Assembly (NCBI GenBank): GCA_963969345.1
Contig: OZ017766.1
Span: forward strand, 10,850,001-10,914,000
Length of the DNA stretch: 64,000 bases
From: Turbatrix aceti
Taxonomy: Eukaryota; Nematoda; Chromadorea; Rhabditida; Panagrolaimidae
Direction: 5' to 3'
A program made the translations under genes and the position numbers. The notes under the pieces were generated by a model. The model saw only the letters and a list, made by a program, of their open reading frames with translations, was not told where the DNA came from and did not search any database. This document shows positions 25,761-36,557 of this stretch, piece after piece (positions within the stretch are counted from its first letter, which is position 1; every line of letters starts with the position of its first letter).

Positions 25761-27357
25761 GTAAAGCAAAAAAAACGAAGAAGAAGAATACTTGGGGTCC
25801 TGGAGACCACCCACATCGTCGTTGTTGTTGTTGGGAACCATCCAGGACCACCCACCGCGCTCGCTCTCACGATCCATGCTCAACTTACCTGCCATATCAA
25901 AATTTTTTTTTATTCACACACCTGATGAGTCTCGTCTGGAAGGAACAATTTGGAACATATTGACTTGACTATTGCTACCGTTACTACTGACTGGACAGAC
26001 TACACATACATACCGTATACCACATATTGTACAACCCGCCCACCAACCCATCCATGAATGTTCTTCCAGGGTCCTTCCGCCTCATCATCATCTCACTCCA
26101 TCCAGTTTCCTCTTTTTTCCCCCCTTTCTCTCTTGTTCCTTTTTTTCCTACTTTTTGTGATAACTGTTCTGATATTTGTGACACACAAAAAAATTACGAA
26201 TTCTGATGTTGTTTTAAAAATTAATGTATCTATCATAATAGAACTGCCTGCGCCTTGTAGTATATATAATAATCAATCAATCAAGAAACAAACAAACCAA
26301 CGAAAAAATAGCTGTTTTTTTGATAAAAAGTGTAAACAAACATAAAACAAAAAACCACTACATGATCTACGGACTCTACGAGGTCTCATTTTTTTTCTCT
26401 CCTCCAAAATGAATACATACATTTTTTTTCCTTTTTTTTTGTGTACCAGTACCTACACTGTTATTGTTTCTCAATTTACATACGTTTTACGTTTTTGAAT
26501 TTGTTTTTACATGTATGTTTTTTTAATTTTTGTATTGCTTAGAATACATATTTGTGTCGTCTAGAATTTGATGTTTATTATGTTTATTAGATAATAAACA
26601 ATAGTATAATCATCTGCCTGTCATTGATTGGAACAAATGTAATAAATTTGATGACTAGGATCTATTTATTATAAATATTTTTTTTAATTTAGGACAAATT
26701 GGCAAAATGTTATCAAAACTTTACAATCAGTATCGTATGCGAATCATGTGGCGCTCAAAGTCTTTGGGCAAACATTGAAACCAGGGATGGACGAACGTTC
26801 GCGTTCGTTTGCAAACAAATTCAAATTTTTCGAACAGATAAACGAACAAAAATTTAGGTAAAATCAGTTTAATGATGCCGAAATTGGTGTTATTTTTCCA
26901 AAATGTATAAAATTTGCTAAAAATTTGTTCGTTGTTCATTCGTGTTCGTTCGCGAACACTGACAAAAATGTTCGCGTTCGTTCGATTTCGCGAACAAAAT
27001 AAAAAAAATGTTCGCGTTCGTTCGAGAACAAAAAAACGGTTGTTCGCCCCGCCCCCCCCCCTCATAAAAAACATTGATTTAGACACCATTGCTCCAATTT
27101 TTTCACGATTTTTGTTATTTTAATATTTATTTCAGGAAGACAGCCTGGTCCCTATAATATAAATATCTAAATAAATATGCATTGTTGTACTTTTACCAAT
27201 TCATTTAAATGCCACATAAAAACTGAACGTTTCCCCCAGCAAACACAAATGTTTGCTCTTTTGCGTGAGCAAAGGCGTTATAAAAAGACACGCAATTTTC
27301 TACATACATTTTGTTACAATTTTTCATCGCTTACTGCTGATCCTTTCCAGTTGGCAT
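25761..27357. other. Zinc-finger 3' region and spacer
   Basis: The 3' UTR of the zinc-finger gene probably lies here; AATAAA-like signals occur near 26590 and 26640. A GTTCGCGAAC cluster follows at 26778-27050. No other coding region is supportable. Confidence 0.5.
26778..27050. repeat. GTTCGCGAAC repeat cluster, copy 3
   Basis: It opens with GGATGGACGAACGTTCGCGT and repeats GTTCGCGAACA-type palindromes to about 27050. The opening resembles that of the cluster at 42325 (AGGGCGAACGTTCGCGAACA), suggesting shared ancestry rather than chance. Confidence 0.6.
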
Positions 27358-27842
27358 CTTTTTGTTATTGTTCCGGTTCATCAGCGCCTCCTTGCTGTTC
27401 GTGGCTTTTTTCCCTCTGTAAAAAAATCAAAAAGCAATAATATTATGGTAAATACGGTAGTTTTTTTCGTCGAAAGACACAAAAACCAAAAAAAGTCATT
27501 TTGGAATACGGATACGGTACTTACAGCATGATGGAAGTCGTCGACGCTCAGCGATGAGAATAAAAATTGCGATGCCGACTAACGCGTCTCCCAGCTAACA
27601 CCTGACAATGAGAGCAGATATGTGCCAACCGAGATGCCGTGAAAAAGTGACTCATTGACATTTATTTTATGCTAATTTTTTTGTGCGTGAAAAAGTGAAC
27701 TTTGATAACATTGGTTTTAGACGTAAATTTTCTGTTTGAGATCATTCTTGGAATGACGGTCGGGTGCGGGGTACGGTAGTTTAAAAGGCTGTGTGCGCGC
27801 CGTCCGAAAACCAAAAATCGCGTGCCATTTGAAGTAATTAAT
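27358..27842 (-). pseudogene. Inverted copy of the kinase gene's promoter and first exons
   Basis: This 485-base block is the near-exact reverse complement of 29861-30345. On the minus strand it carries the upstream region of the SH2-kinase gene, its ATG (27529-27527), the five-base first coding exon, intron 1 (with gt and ag borders) and the first 58 bases of exon 2 (27415-27358). Beyond 27358 homology stops, and the frame would run only nine codons into unrelated sequence before a stop. It is therefore a truncated, promoter-bearing gene fragment pointing away from the receptor gene. The near-perfect match implies a recent event. Confidence 0.85.
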
Positions 27843-28352
27843 TACGAGCAGTGTTTACTGACATTTGAGTTTTGCAAATACTTGTTTTTATATATTATAA
27901 ATATTATATCTAAAAAAATATTTAGAAGATCGATATTATAGATATATATCTAAAACATATATATTGCACACACAATCCACAAAAGTTCACAATTTGTGTT
28001 CCATTTTACGATCACTTACACATGAACGACTTGGATTGTTCGGTCTTATCACAAAAAAATAATATCTAAGTGTTAATAAATTTACATATTTTTGATTTGT
28101 AGACTTGCTTTGTTTTCCTTTAGTGCATGTGCACGCAACCCACAAAGTTCATAACTTCTGTTCATTTCCGGGTCCGTTTTTGTACTCTTTTGCAATCTTC
28201 GGTACCATGCCCTATTGTTTGTTCACTTGCGTGACTAAACATATGCATTAGCTCTGCAATAAATGTGGTCACTTAATTTTCATTCGTTCCAATTGGTGTC
28301 ACCTTTCTGATTGTGTCATGCTATAGTATTTATTTATATTTAACATTTAACC

Positions 28353-29771
28353 ATGCGGTATATCTGTAATCCAGAGCAAGAATCAGAGGTTCTGAATATC
28401 ACCATACCTGAAGAGGAACAAATTTTAGTCAACTATATAACTTATATACCACTCGGCTATAGCATTCCTACAATTGTCATACAGGCTATTATGGTATACG
28501 TTTTGTGTCGTCCGCAGAGTCCAAAGATCTTCAAAGAAGGATTCTACCGTATTGTCATGTTTTCGTTGATTGCGGTAGGTTTAAAAAAGTTTTCGCTATG
28601 AGACTCCTCGATGCGCAGAAAATGAACTGATGCGTGCGCATTGCGTCGATTGGATTGGGTCTCGAGTGGAATTTTGTTTTTTAGGAGATTTTTTCCTCGT
28701 AAATGCTGTTTTTGACTTCTTACCTTTTTTTAATGTGTTCAATTCTAGGGAATCGTAATCCTTATATTCCTTCCTTTTATGACCCGTTTCACCGACCTCA
28801 AATCTTTTATCGGGCTCTACAAATGGCTTATGGACAAGCCTTTTCTTGTCTCAACGATCATCTCAATTATCTTCTACGCCTATTACAGCCTGAGCCTTAG
28901 CATTTTGGCAATTGCGTTCAACAGGTACAGTTTACTAGCCTGGCCTCTCAAATCCCGTACATGGTGGCAGGATAACACATACAAAGTCATTCTTACTATT
29001 TACATTTCGCCATTTTTATTGGCATGGCCGGTCTACTACGCCGGAGGCTGCGTTCAAGCCTACAATGGGGGCTACAGACTGGATTACTACGTCCGAAGTG
29101 TTCCAATATTTTTACAACAACAGATTGTGCTTGTCATTGTTGTGTTTATTACGACAAGTTTATCGACTTATTTTAATGTTTATGTTGTCTATCATTTGAT
29201 CAAATCAAAGAATACAAAAGCTAAGGAAATGAAATTAGCGATTTATGCTGCGTTGTTGGGTATTTGTGAGCTGCTTTTTATCATTATCCAGGTACGAACT
29301 TAATATTTGACCATAGTCGCCATCGAAATATGTACACATTTGAAATGTGCGCGCAACATGCGCGTTTCAACCCGGTCTCGAGTGGAATTTCAACTTTTGT
29401 CTGTCTAAAAACCCATTTTTGCACGTACATTTTTTCAGGTGTGTTTCGGCATAACAATGGCAATGGAAGAAAATGCCCCCAAAATAGCAATACATCTAAA
29501 ATGGATGCTAAGAATTGTGCCTTTTCTCGCCGATGGCATCTGCGGTACCCAATCTTGGTTTCTCCTTGCCATGAGTTCGGATATACGAAAACAACTCAGG
29601 TATATTCGTAGCCAAATGGCATCCAGTGTACTGACCAAAACTACTATTAGAAAGCCCCTTTCTCAACGTCGAGTTGCGTCCATAAACATTACGCGTACAG
29701 ATGATCCTTCAAATTCTGAATGTAATAATTTAAATCTCGGAAATCCGAACATTTTGGCACGTATTTACTGA
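28353..29771 (+). CDS. Serpentine chemoreceptor, srg/srv-like
   Basis: Three exons, 28353-28574, 28749-29291 and 29439-29771, all joined in phase 0, give 365 aa. About seven hydrophobic segments are visible. The first (YIPLGYSIPTIVIQAIMVY) resembles the 'YGIPS' opening of srg/srv receptors, and SLSILAIAFNRYSLLAWPLK looks like TM3 plus the intracellular NR motif of that superfamily. TGGCCGGTCTACTACGCC and following encode a WPVYYAGG segment as in loop 2. The C-terminal tail is hydrophilic. These are membrane receptors of sensory neurons in Caenorhabditis. The gene lies entirely inside the loop of the 485-bp inverted duplication. The subfamily could be srv, srg or a relative; the 7TM class is firm. 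Confidence 0.8.
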
Positions 29772-29860
29772 CATTTGTGTTTTGTATTTGTGTTTTTTTG
29801 TTGTCAGAAATGTCAAAAATAATTATAACAATGGATTGTAATTAGTGCGTGTTAAAAAAA

Positions 29861-30345
29861 ATTAATTACTTCAAATGGCACGCGATTTTTGGTTTTCGGA
29901 CGGCGCGCACACAGCCTTTTAAACTACCGTACCCCGCACCCGACCGTCATTCCAAGAATGATCTCAAACAGAAAATTTACGTCTAAAACCAATGTTATCA
30001 AAGTTCACTTTTTCACGCACAAAAAAATTAGCATAAAATAAATGTCAATGAGTCACTTTTTCACGGCATCTCGGTTGGCACATATCTGCTCTCATTGTCA
30101 GGTGTTAGCTGGGAGACGCGTTAGTCGGCATCGCAATTTTTATTCTCATCGCTGAGCGTCGACGACTTCCATCATGCTGTAAGTACCGTATCCGTATTCC
30201 AAAATGACTTTTTTTGGTTTTTGTGTCTTTCGACGAAAAAAACTACCGTATTTACCATAATATTATTGCTTTTTGATTTTTTTACAGAGGGAAAAAAGCC
30301 ACGAACAGCAAGGAGGCGCTGATGAACCGGAACAATAACAAAAAG
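29861..30345 (+). repeat. Right arm of 485-bp inverted duplication (kinase promoter and start)
   Basis: Reverse complement of 27358-27842 across its full length. Since it is continuous with the intact kinase gene, this arm is the original and the left arm the copy. It includes everything from 313 bp upstream of the kinase ATG to codon 21 or so. Confidence 0.85.
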
Positions 30346-33300
30346 CGCACTCAGGGTACTGAAGGTACCGTGAGTAACAGCAAGGAAGCATTGATGAATC
30401 GAAAAACCAACAAGAGCACGGATGTTCTGACTTCTGGAAAAACGATTACGAACAGCAAGGAAGCGTTGACGAATCGAAAAACCAACAACAGCAAGGAAGC
30501 GTTGATGAACCGAAAAACCAACAAGACCAAGGATGTTCTGACTTCTGGAAAAACGATTACGAACAGCAAGGAAGCGTTAACCAATCGAAAAACCAATAAC
30601 AGCAAAGAAGCGTTGACAAATCGAAAAACCAACAATAGCAAGGAGGTTTTGACTTCTCGTAAAACGATTACGAGCAGCAAAGAAGCGTTAACCAATCGAA
30701 AAACCAATAACAGCAGAGAAGTTTTGACAAGGCACACCAACATGTTTGACTTTTTCGGCGGATTTAGTAAGGGTGGCAACAAAACTGCCAACAAAAGCCA
30801 GGAAGTAATGCATGGAAGGAACAACACCGGTGAATCCCAACCAAGAGCAAAGACGAAAAATCGAAAGAAAAAGAATCAAACTCAAACAATGGAAGAGCCT
30901 ACAAAAATGACCAACCAGATGCCAACCTTTGTCCCGCTGGGTCCGACGATTATTTCGAGAGATCCGTCAGTTCCGATGCCTGCAATGTCTCCGATGTCAC
31001 CGATATCCCCGTTTTCGCCAGTATCCCCGATCGTACCTGTCCCACCCTCACCGTTGCCCCCAGTCGGTCCAGCCCCTCCAGTCGCTCAAGCCGCTCGATC
31101 ACCCAACGTGCAGCCCAGCTCACAGCTCGGATCTGCCGGATTACCGTCGACCGGTCCGCCCATAAATGAGGAAATATCACGTCAAATATCCCATCACATT
31201 TGGTACCATGGAATGATGCCGAGGGATGCGATTGAAGATTTACTCAAGAATAATGGAGATTTTCTTGTTCGTAGAACAGATGTTTCTGGAAAAATACGAT
31301 TTGCTATTTCGGTTGTCAATACGGGAAGAATTAGGCATATTTTGCTTAATTACAAAGAAGTGGAAAAAATTTGGTCTATTCGCGAAAGATCGGCACCGAC
31401 TATTGATCAGCTAATCGATAATCTGGTTGCTACGAGGTATCAGGTGCAGACGGATGGCACGATATTGGTTACGGCTGTTCCAAGGCCGGAGTATTACATT
31501 CTTCACGAACAACTTGTCGTCAAGGAGAGACTCGGAGGAGGCGCATTCGGTGACGTGCATATTGGAACACGAACACAGGCTAACGGACAGACGGATACGG
31601 TTGCTATCAAAAAGCTCAAAGGTGTTATGCACAAGAAAGAGCGAAAGGAATTCGTCAAGGTGGGTTTTACAACGAAAATTTTTTTTATTTAAAAAACAAA
31701 TAGGATCTTGGAACAATACGAAAATTTGTACCATTTTGGTACGAAAATTGGATCTTACAGCGAATTTGCAAACGAAAGCGGTGTTTTGGAACAAAAGTTG
31801 GGTCTCGAAGCGAAAAATAAGATTTCGAAACGGAAAAAATTTCACAACTGGTTTGACCACAAAAAAAATGTTTTGAACCGAAAACGGTGTTTTTGGAACG
31901 AAAATTGGGTTTTATGACAAAAAAAAACAAAAATTGAGGTTTTGAAACGAAAAAAGGTTTCACAACAAAAAACAAGATTTTTTCAAAATGTTTCGACACG
32001 AAAAAGGTATTTCAAAGTTTTAGAACAAGAATTTTGGGTCTCGAAAGGAAAAATTGGTTTCACAGCGAAAAGGTGGATTAGCAACAAAAAATTCGAAAGT
32101 TTGGGTTCTGACACAAAAAACGGGTTTTGAGTTTTCATCAATTCGTGAAAAGATGGGTCTCGGAACGAAATAATGAAAAATAGAAAAAAAATTTAATTTT
32201 AGGTTTTGACGCAATTTAATTTTAGGTTTTGATCTGAAACAAAAATGCGATTTTTGAAAAAAAATTAGTCTCAGTGTAAAAACGAAAATCAAAAAAAAAA
32301 ACTGTTTTGCTTTTAGGAAGCGTGTCTGATGCGAAAACTCAAGCACCCCAATCTCGTTTGCTTGATTGGAGTTGCGCCAAACGAGTCACCAATGATGATT
32401 GTTCTCGAACTCTGTCCCGGTGGATCCCTTCAATCACACCTCAAGAAAAACCAAACTCTTCCCCCCGAAAAGCTTATGCAGTACGCGGTAGACGCTTGCC
32501 GTGGCTTGTGTTACCTCAGCTACCGTAGGGTCATTCATCGGGACGTCGCAGCGCGGAACTGTCTACTCGGAAAAAATGATGAAGTCAAGATTAGCGATTT
32601 TGGATTATCGGTTGCCAATACCAATGTGCTCAAGCTCGACAAACTCAAACAGATGCCAATTCGTTGGCTGTCACCTGAAACGCTCAAGAAAGGAGAATTT
32701 TCTACAAAATCGGGTAATTTAGATTTTTTTTGAACAAAAATGTCAAATTTTGATCTTCCGTATTTTTTTTTAATTGAAAACAATTTCTGGCACTAAAAAA
32801 ATTCCGAGGAAAATAAGTCAAAATGGAATTTTTTATTTCGACATCAAAAATTACAAAAAATGTCAATTTACTGTTTCAGCGCGAATAACATTTTTTTGAT
32901 TCATTTTGTTACGTTAGGTGCGCTGAATAATATACGAATGTCGCTATTTTATTACTTCTGTTTTTGAGAGTAACATTTTTTGTCGCTATTTTGTTACTTC
33001 AAATTTTGCGAGTAACAACTTTTGTCACTGTTTTGTTACGTTTGATGCGCAGAATAACATTTGATAATAGATATAGTATTATTCCTGTTTTTTCGAGTAA
33101 CGATATTTTTTGTCATCTTGTTACTTCACTCTTTGCGAGTAACGTTTTTTGACGCTATTTTATTACTTTTCATACACATTATGGATATATTTTTTAGACG
33201 TCTGGAGCTATGGTGTCATGATGTGGGAGATCTTCACGTACTGCAAAACCGATCCCTTTCCCGGTCAAACAAATGCGCAGGCTCGTGCCAAGATTATCAG

Positions 33301-33478
33301 CGGCAGCGACCCAATGGATCCACCCGAAAAAATGCCACTCTTCATGATCAGCGTCATGAAGCTCTGCTTTTCTCAGGATTCCAATGTTAGGCCCGATTTT
33401 GAAACACTTCTCAGAATTCTATCTCCGAGAGAGCCTCTACCACCGAAGGAAGACGAAGCCTATGCTGGACTGCCCTAA
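30174..33478 (+). CDS. SH2 domain non-receptor tyrosine kinase, Fes/Fer type
   Basis: Exons 30174-30178, 30288-31659, 32317-32713 and 33198-33478, with consistent phases (2, 0, 1); 684 aa. The first coding exon is only ATGCT. Using it yields a start MLGKKATNSKEALMNR that matches the repeats behind it, which decides the start. Domains: about eight 12-residue SKEALTNRKTNN repeats (1-150), a basic then proline-rich linker, SH2 (about 307-395, beginning WYHGMMPRDAIEDLL, FLVRR), and kinase (about 410-680) with GGGAFG loop, catalytic VAIKK (about 441), HRDVAARN (about 533) and DFGLS (about 554). Key residues are all present, so it should be active; the substrate is unknown. It lacks the F-BAR region of vertebrate Fes/Fer. 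Short SH2-kinases of this type are numerous in nematodes and several are sperm-related. Introns 2 and 3 hold repeats. Confidence 0.9.
31690..32180. repeat. Degenerate GGTCTCGAAACGAAAA repeats in kinase intron 2
   Basis: Most of kinase intron 2 is an array of decayed units of 30-40 bases on the theme TTGGGTCTCGAAGCGAAAAA or TTTTGGAACGAAAATTGGG. Related arrays are at 10720-11055, 17030-17230 and 45930-46500. Confidence 0.55.
32880..33180. repeat. GTAAC/GTTAC repeat, copy 3 (kinase intron 3)
   Basis: Alternating array as elsewhere in the family; it fills most of the last kinase intron. Shared strings include TTTTGCGAGTAACAACTTTT and TCGAGTAACGATATTTTTTG. Confidence 0.75.
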
Positions 33479-33671
33479 CTAACCTCCTCAATCCTCCCTC
33501 CATCCTTATTTTTTTTTGAGCGCCTGGTCTGGCATGATTTTGTGCATGCATAAATTTTTGATGTTTTGAGTGTTCTTAGCACGAAAAAAATTTGAGTTCT
33601 CACATTTTTGTTGTTGTTTTCTTTTCTTTTGTTGCATTTTTTCAGCCTTATTGATTCTGATTTTTAACACC

Positions 33672-35958
33672 ATGTCGGACCCAGAATCATCGCAAATGCC
33701 AGAAGGCGAATGCGAGGCTTCTGGAGACGACGATATCCTCTACGCCGAGCGGGTAATTAACGATTTACGATACTACTCGAGATACGTTGATATTGTTACG
33801 GCCGCTGAAAAAGAAGCTGTCAGGTGGGATTTCCAGGCTTTTTGTCCACTTTTTTGATAGTTCATTAGTTTCAGGAAACTGCCAAAAGACGACAAGTTGC
33901 TGATAATCGATGTCATCCAGCACTGGAAGAGGATTTCCGAGTGTGCGGCGGCTAATCAAAAGTTGGTTGATTTTACGATCACAAAATTCGATTTTTACAG
34001 TTTTGACGTTCTATTTTCCAATTTATAACAATTATCAATTCAGCCGATCGAATGAACACCAAAAATGCATAATTTGAACTAAAATCGTAATTTTCAGACA
34101 TAAAACGTTTCTTATAAAGTTTTTTAAAAATTAAATTCTAGAATATTTTTTGTTCACAAATTTATTTATTACGATCACTTTGTTGCGTTTTACTAATTTT
34201 ATTGTAAAAATGAATCCAAGAATTGGTTTAATCGTAAAAATGCACATTTATGCGTAAAATCGTAATTTTTTACCGTAAACTGTGTTCTTTTACATTTTTT
34301 TCTGAAGTGAAACTTCGAATGCTTTGCTGTTCACATCACCTGTTTTTTTACGTTCAAGTGTTTTTTAAGGGAACGAAATGATCGTTAAATAAAAAAAATT
34401 TTTTTTGACAATTTTTTTTACCGTACTCTAATGTTTTATTTTTGTTTTTTCATAATCTGAAAAATAAATTTTTATATTTTTTTTTACATTTGTCGTCAAA
34501 ATGCATTCAACAGACGAATTTATTGTTCAATTTAGGTTTAAAATTTTTTAATAGCCAATAAAAATTTTTCCATACTAAAATTTACTTAATGGATCTAAAA
34601 TCGTAATTTTCAACCGTAAAACCACCAAAATAAAAATTCCAGAGTAATCGACTACATGCTCACCCTCTGCGCGACATCCTTCGGTGATCCAGATCTCATA
34701 CAGGCATTTTCCATCCATCAACTTCGCCCGTCCAATGAGTATCGTATGTCCAAGGTACGATCACTCTTCAAGCAGATAACCCGTGACTGGAGTTCTGAGG
34801 GACTCGAAGAACGCCAATCCTGCTACCACCGACCAATCCGTGGTCTAGAAACCCGATTTCCCGACGTCGACAGTCGACACAATGTCACAGTCTTCGTGCC
34901 GGGAGCCGGCCTCGGTCGTTTGGCCTACGATCTTTGCAATTTGGGTTTTTCGACCATTGCCAACGAATTTGACATGCTCATGATTTTTGCTTCACATTTT
35001 TTGATCAATGGAAAGTTGAAAGTGAGTTTTTATTTTTTTTTTATTGTTAAAACTTATTTTCACTTTTTTTAGAAAGACTCGCAGACAATTTACCCATTTT
35101 TGCTGGATAAACTCAATTGTTGGTCTTACGATAGCCAGGTGCTTCCAATTACCTTTCCGGACGTCGACGTCACTCAGAATAGGATTGTAAGTCGGTTTCA
35201 CAAAAAATTACAAAAGGCGGAATTTTTTTAAAATGCTAAATTACATTTTTTTGCGCGTAACATGTTTTGCGCCTATTTTGCTACTTTAGGTGCGCCGAGT
35301 AACATCCAAAAATCACTATTATGTTACTTCACTTTTTCGGAGTAATACTTTTGATCGTTCTTTTATTACTTCTGTTTTTGGAAGTAACATTTTTCGACGT
35401 TATTTTATTATTTCAATTTTCACGAATAACATTTTTTGGAGCTATTTTGTTACTTTTTATTCCGCGAGTAGCATTTTTTGACACTGTTTTATTACTTTTC
35501 ATTTTATGAAAACCAAAAAAACTTTTTTTTCCAGTTTTATTCCTAAAAACTGAACGACAAAAAAATTGCAGCGAAAAAACGTGTTCAGTTTTGCTACGGG
35601 TGATTTCCTAGGATTCAAAGACGAAGGCCAATTCGACGCTATCGTGAGCGTATTTTTTCTTGATACGGCAGAAAATCCAATAACCTACCTCCGAAACATG
35701 TACCATATTCTGAAGCCCGGAGGGGTGCTCATTAATTTTGGGCCCTTGCTCTACCACTACGCAGACATGGACGACAAGCAATCACTCAACCTTCCGTACG
35801 ACAAAATCATCGAAGTCGTCAAAGCCATTGGATTTGACGTACAGGTTGACGAACGAATGGGGCAGAACCCAAAGGCATTCTACACTCGACAGAAGCAAAG
35901 TATGCTGACGTATACCTATGATTGTGGTTATTTTGAAGCTGTGAAACCTGTTGGATAA
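33672..35958 (+). CDS. Carnosine N-methyltransferase (CARNMT1/N2227 family)
   Basis: Exons 33672-33823, 33875-33961, 34643-35021, 35073-35186 and 35572-35958 give 372 aa with matching phases (2, 2, 0, 0). The family transfers a methyl group from S-adenosylmethionine to carnosine to make anserine. Diagnostic features are the SAM-binding loop VFVPGAGLGRLAYD, the following ANEFDMLMIFASHFLI block, and later VFFLDTAENPITYL then LKPGGVLINFGPLLYHYAD, all as in human CARNMT1 (409 aa). The first methionine is followed by an acidic leader typical of these proteins. A T-rich tract ending TTTTTTCAG at 33645 lies 27 bases before the ATG and only 167 bases after the kinase stop, so the mRNA may be trans-spliced from an operon. 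Intron 4 holds a GTAAC/GTTAC repeat copy. Confidence 0.92.
35235..35510. repeat. GTAAC/GTTAC repeat, copy 4 (CARNMT1 intron 4)
   Basis: Includes the near-invariant segment GAGTAACATCCAAAAATCAC followed by TATTATGTTACTTCACTTTTTCGGAGTAA, nearly identical to those near 1170 and 43515. Confidence 0.75.
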
Positions 35959-36034
35959 ATTTTAACGGATAAAAAGTGGAAAAAATTGGAAAAATTCGAT
36001 GAAAATGGGTTTTTCGCCTGTAGTTATTTTCGAA

Positions 36035-36410
36035 GGTGGTGGATTACGGTATTTTTTTTAAGAATTTGTTACTTTCGAATATCGTAATTTGTTACTCGCA
36101 GTTACGTTATTTTTGTTTTTGTTTTGTTACGATACACCGTAACTGTGTATCGTAACGTTACTGCAGTTACGGTATTTTTGTTCATGTTTTCTTACGTGTG
36201 AGTATTGTAATTTTTTTCATTTACGTTTTTACTGCTTTTGTTTTGGTATGTTTGAGTATCGTAATTTTTTTTTGCTTTTACGGTATTTCTTTTTCTTTTG
36301 TTATTTATGAGTATCGTATACGTTACGTCGCAGTTACGGTATTTTTGTATTTTTTTTGTGTATCGTTATATGTTGTTTACGATTACGATACTTTTTACGC
36401 TTCAAATCGA
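36035..36410. repeat. TTACGGTATTTTTG / GAGTATCGTAATTTTT repeat
   Basis: Spacer between CARNMT1 and WDR59. About five imperfect units alternate TTACGGTATTT and GAGTATCGTAATTTTT with a period near 60-70 bases. It resembles the GTAAC/GTTAC family in design but not in exact sequence. A TTTTTTTCAG site at 36484 may be the 5' splice acceptor of the WDR59 mRNA. Confidence 0.5.
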
Positions 36411-36557
36411 ACGTAACCTTCTTTGCGTGCGTGTAATTTTCGTTCCAAGACCCCAATTTTTTACATTTTTTTTATTTTTTTCAGACTTCATGTTGCTACC
36501 TCACCTCTTCTAGCCCCAAACCCCTCCGCAATAAAGTTTATCTAGTCATAATCTGTT

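Noticed and set aside
30351..30827. 158-codon minus-strand frame with repeated LLLLVFRLVNASL, resembling a membrane protein
   Set aside because: It is the antisense shadow of the SKEALTNRKTNN repeats of the kinase; its hydrophobic look comes from the repeat codons.
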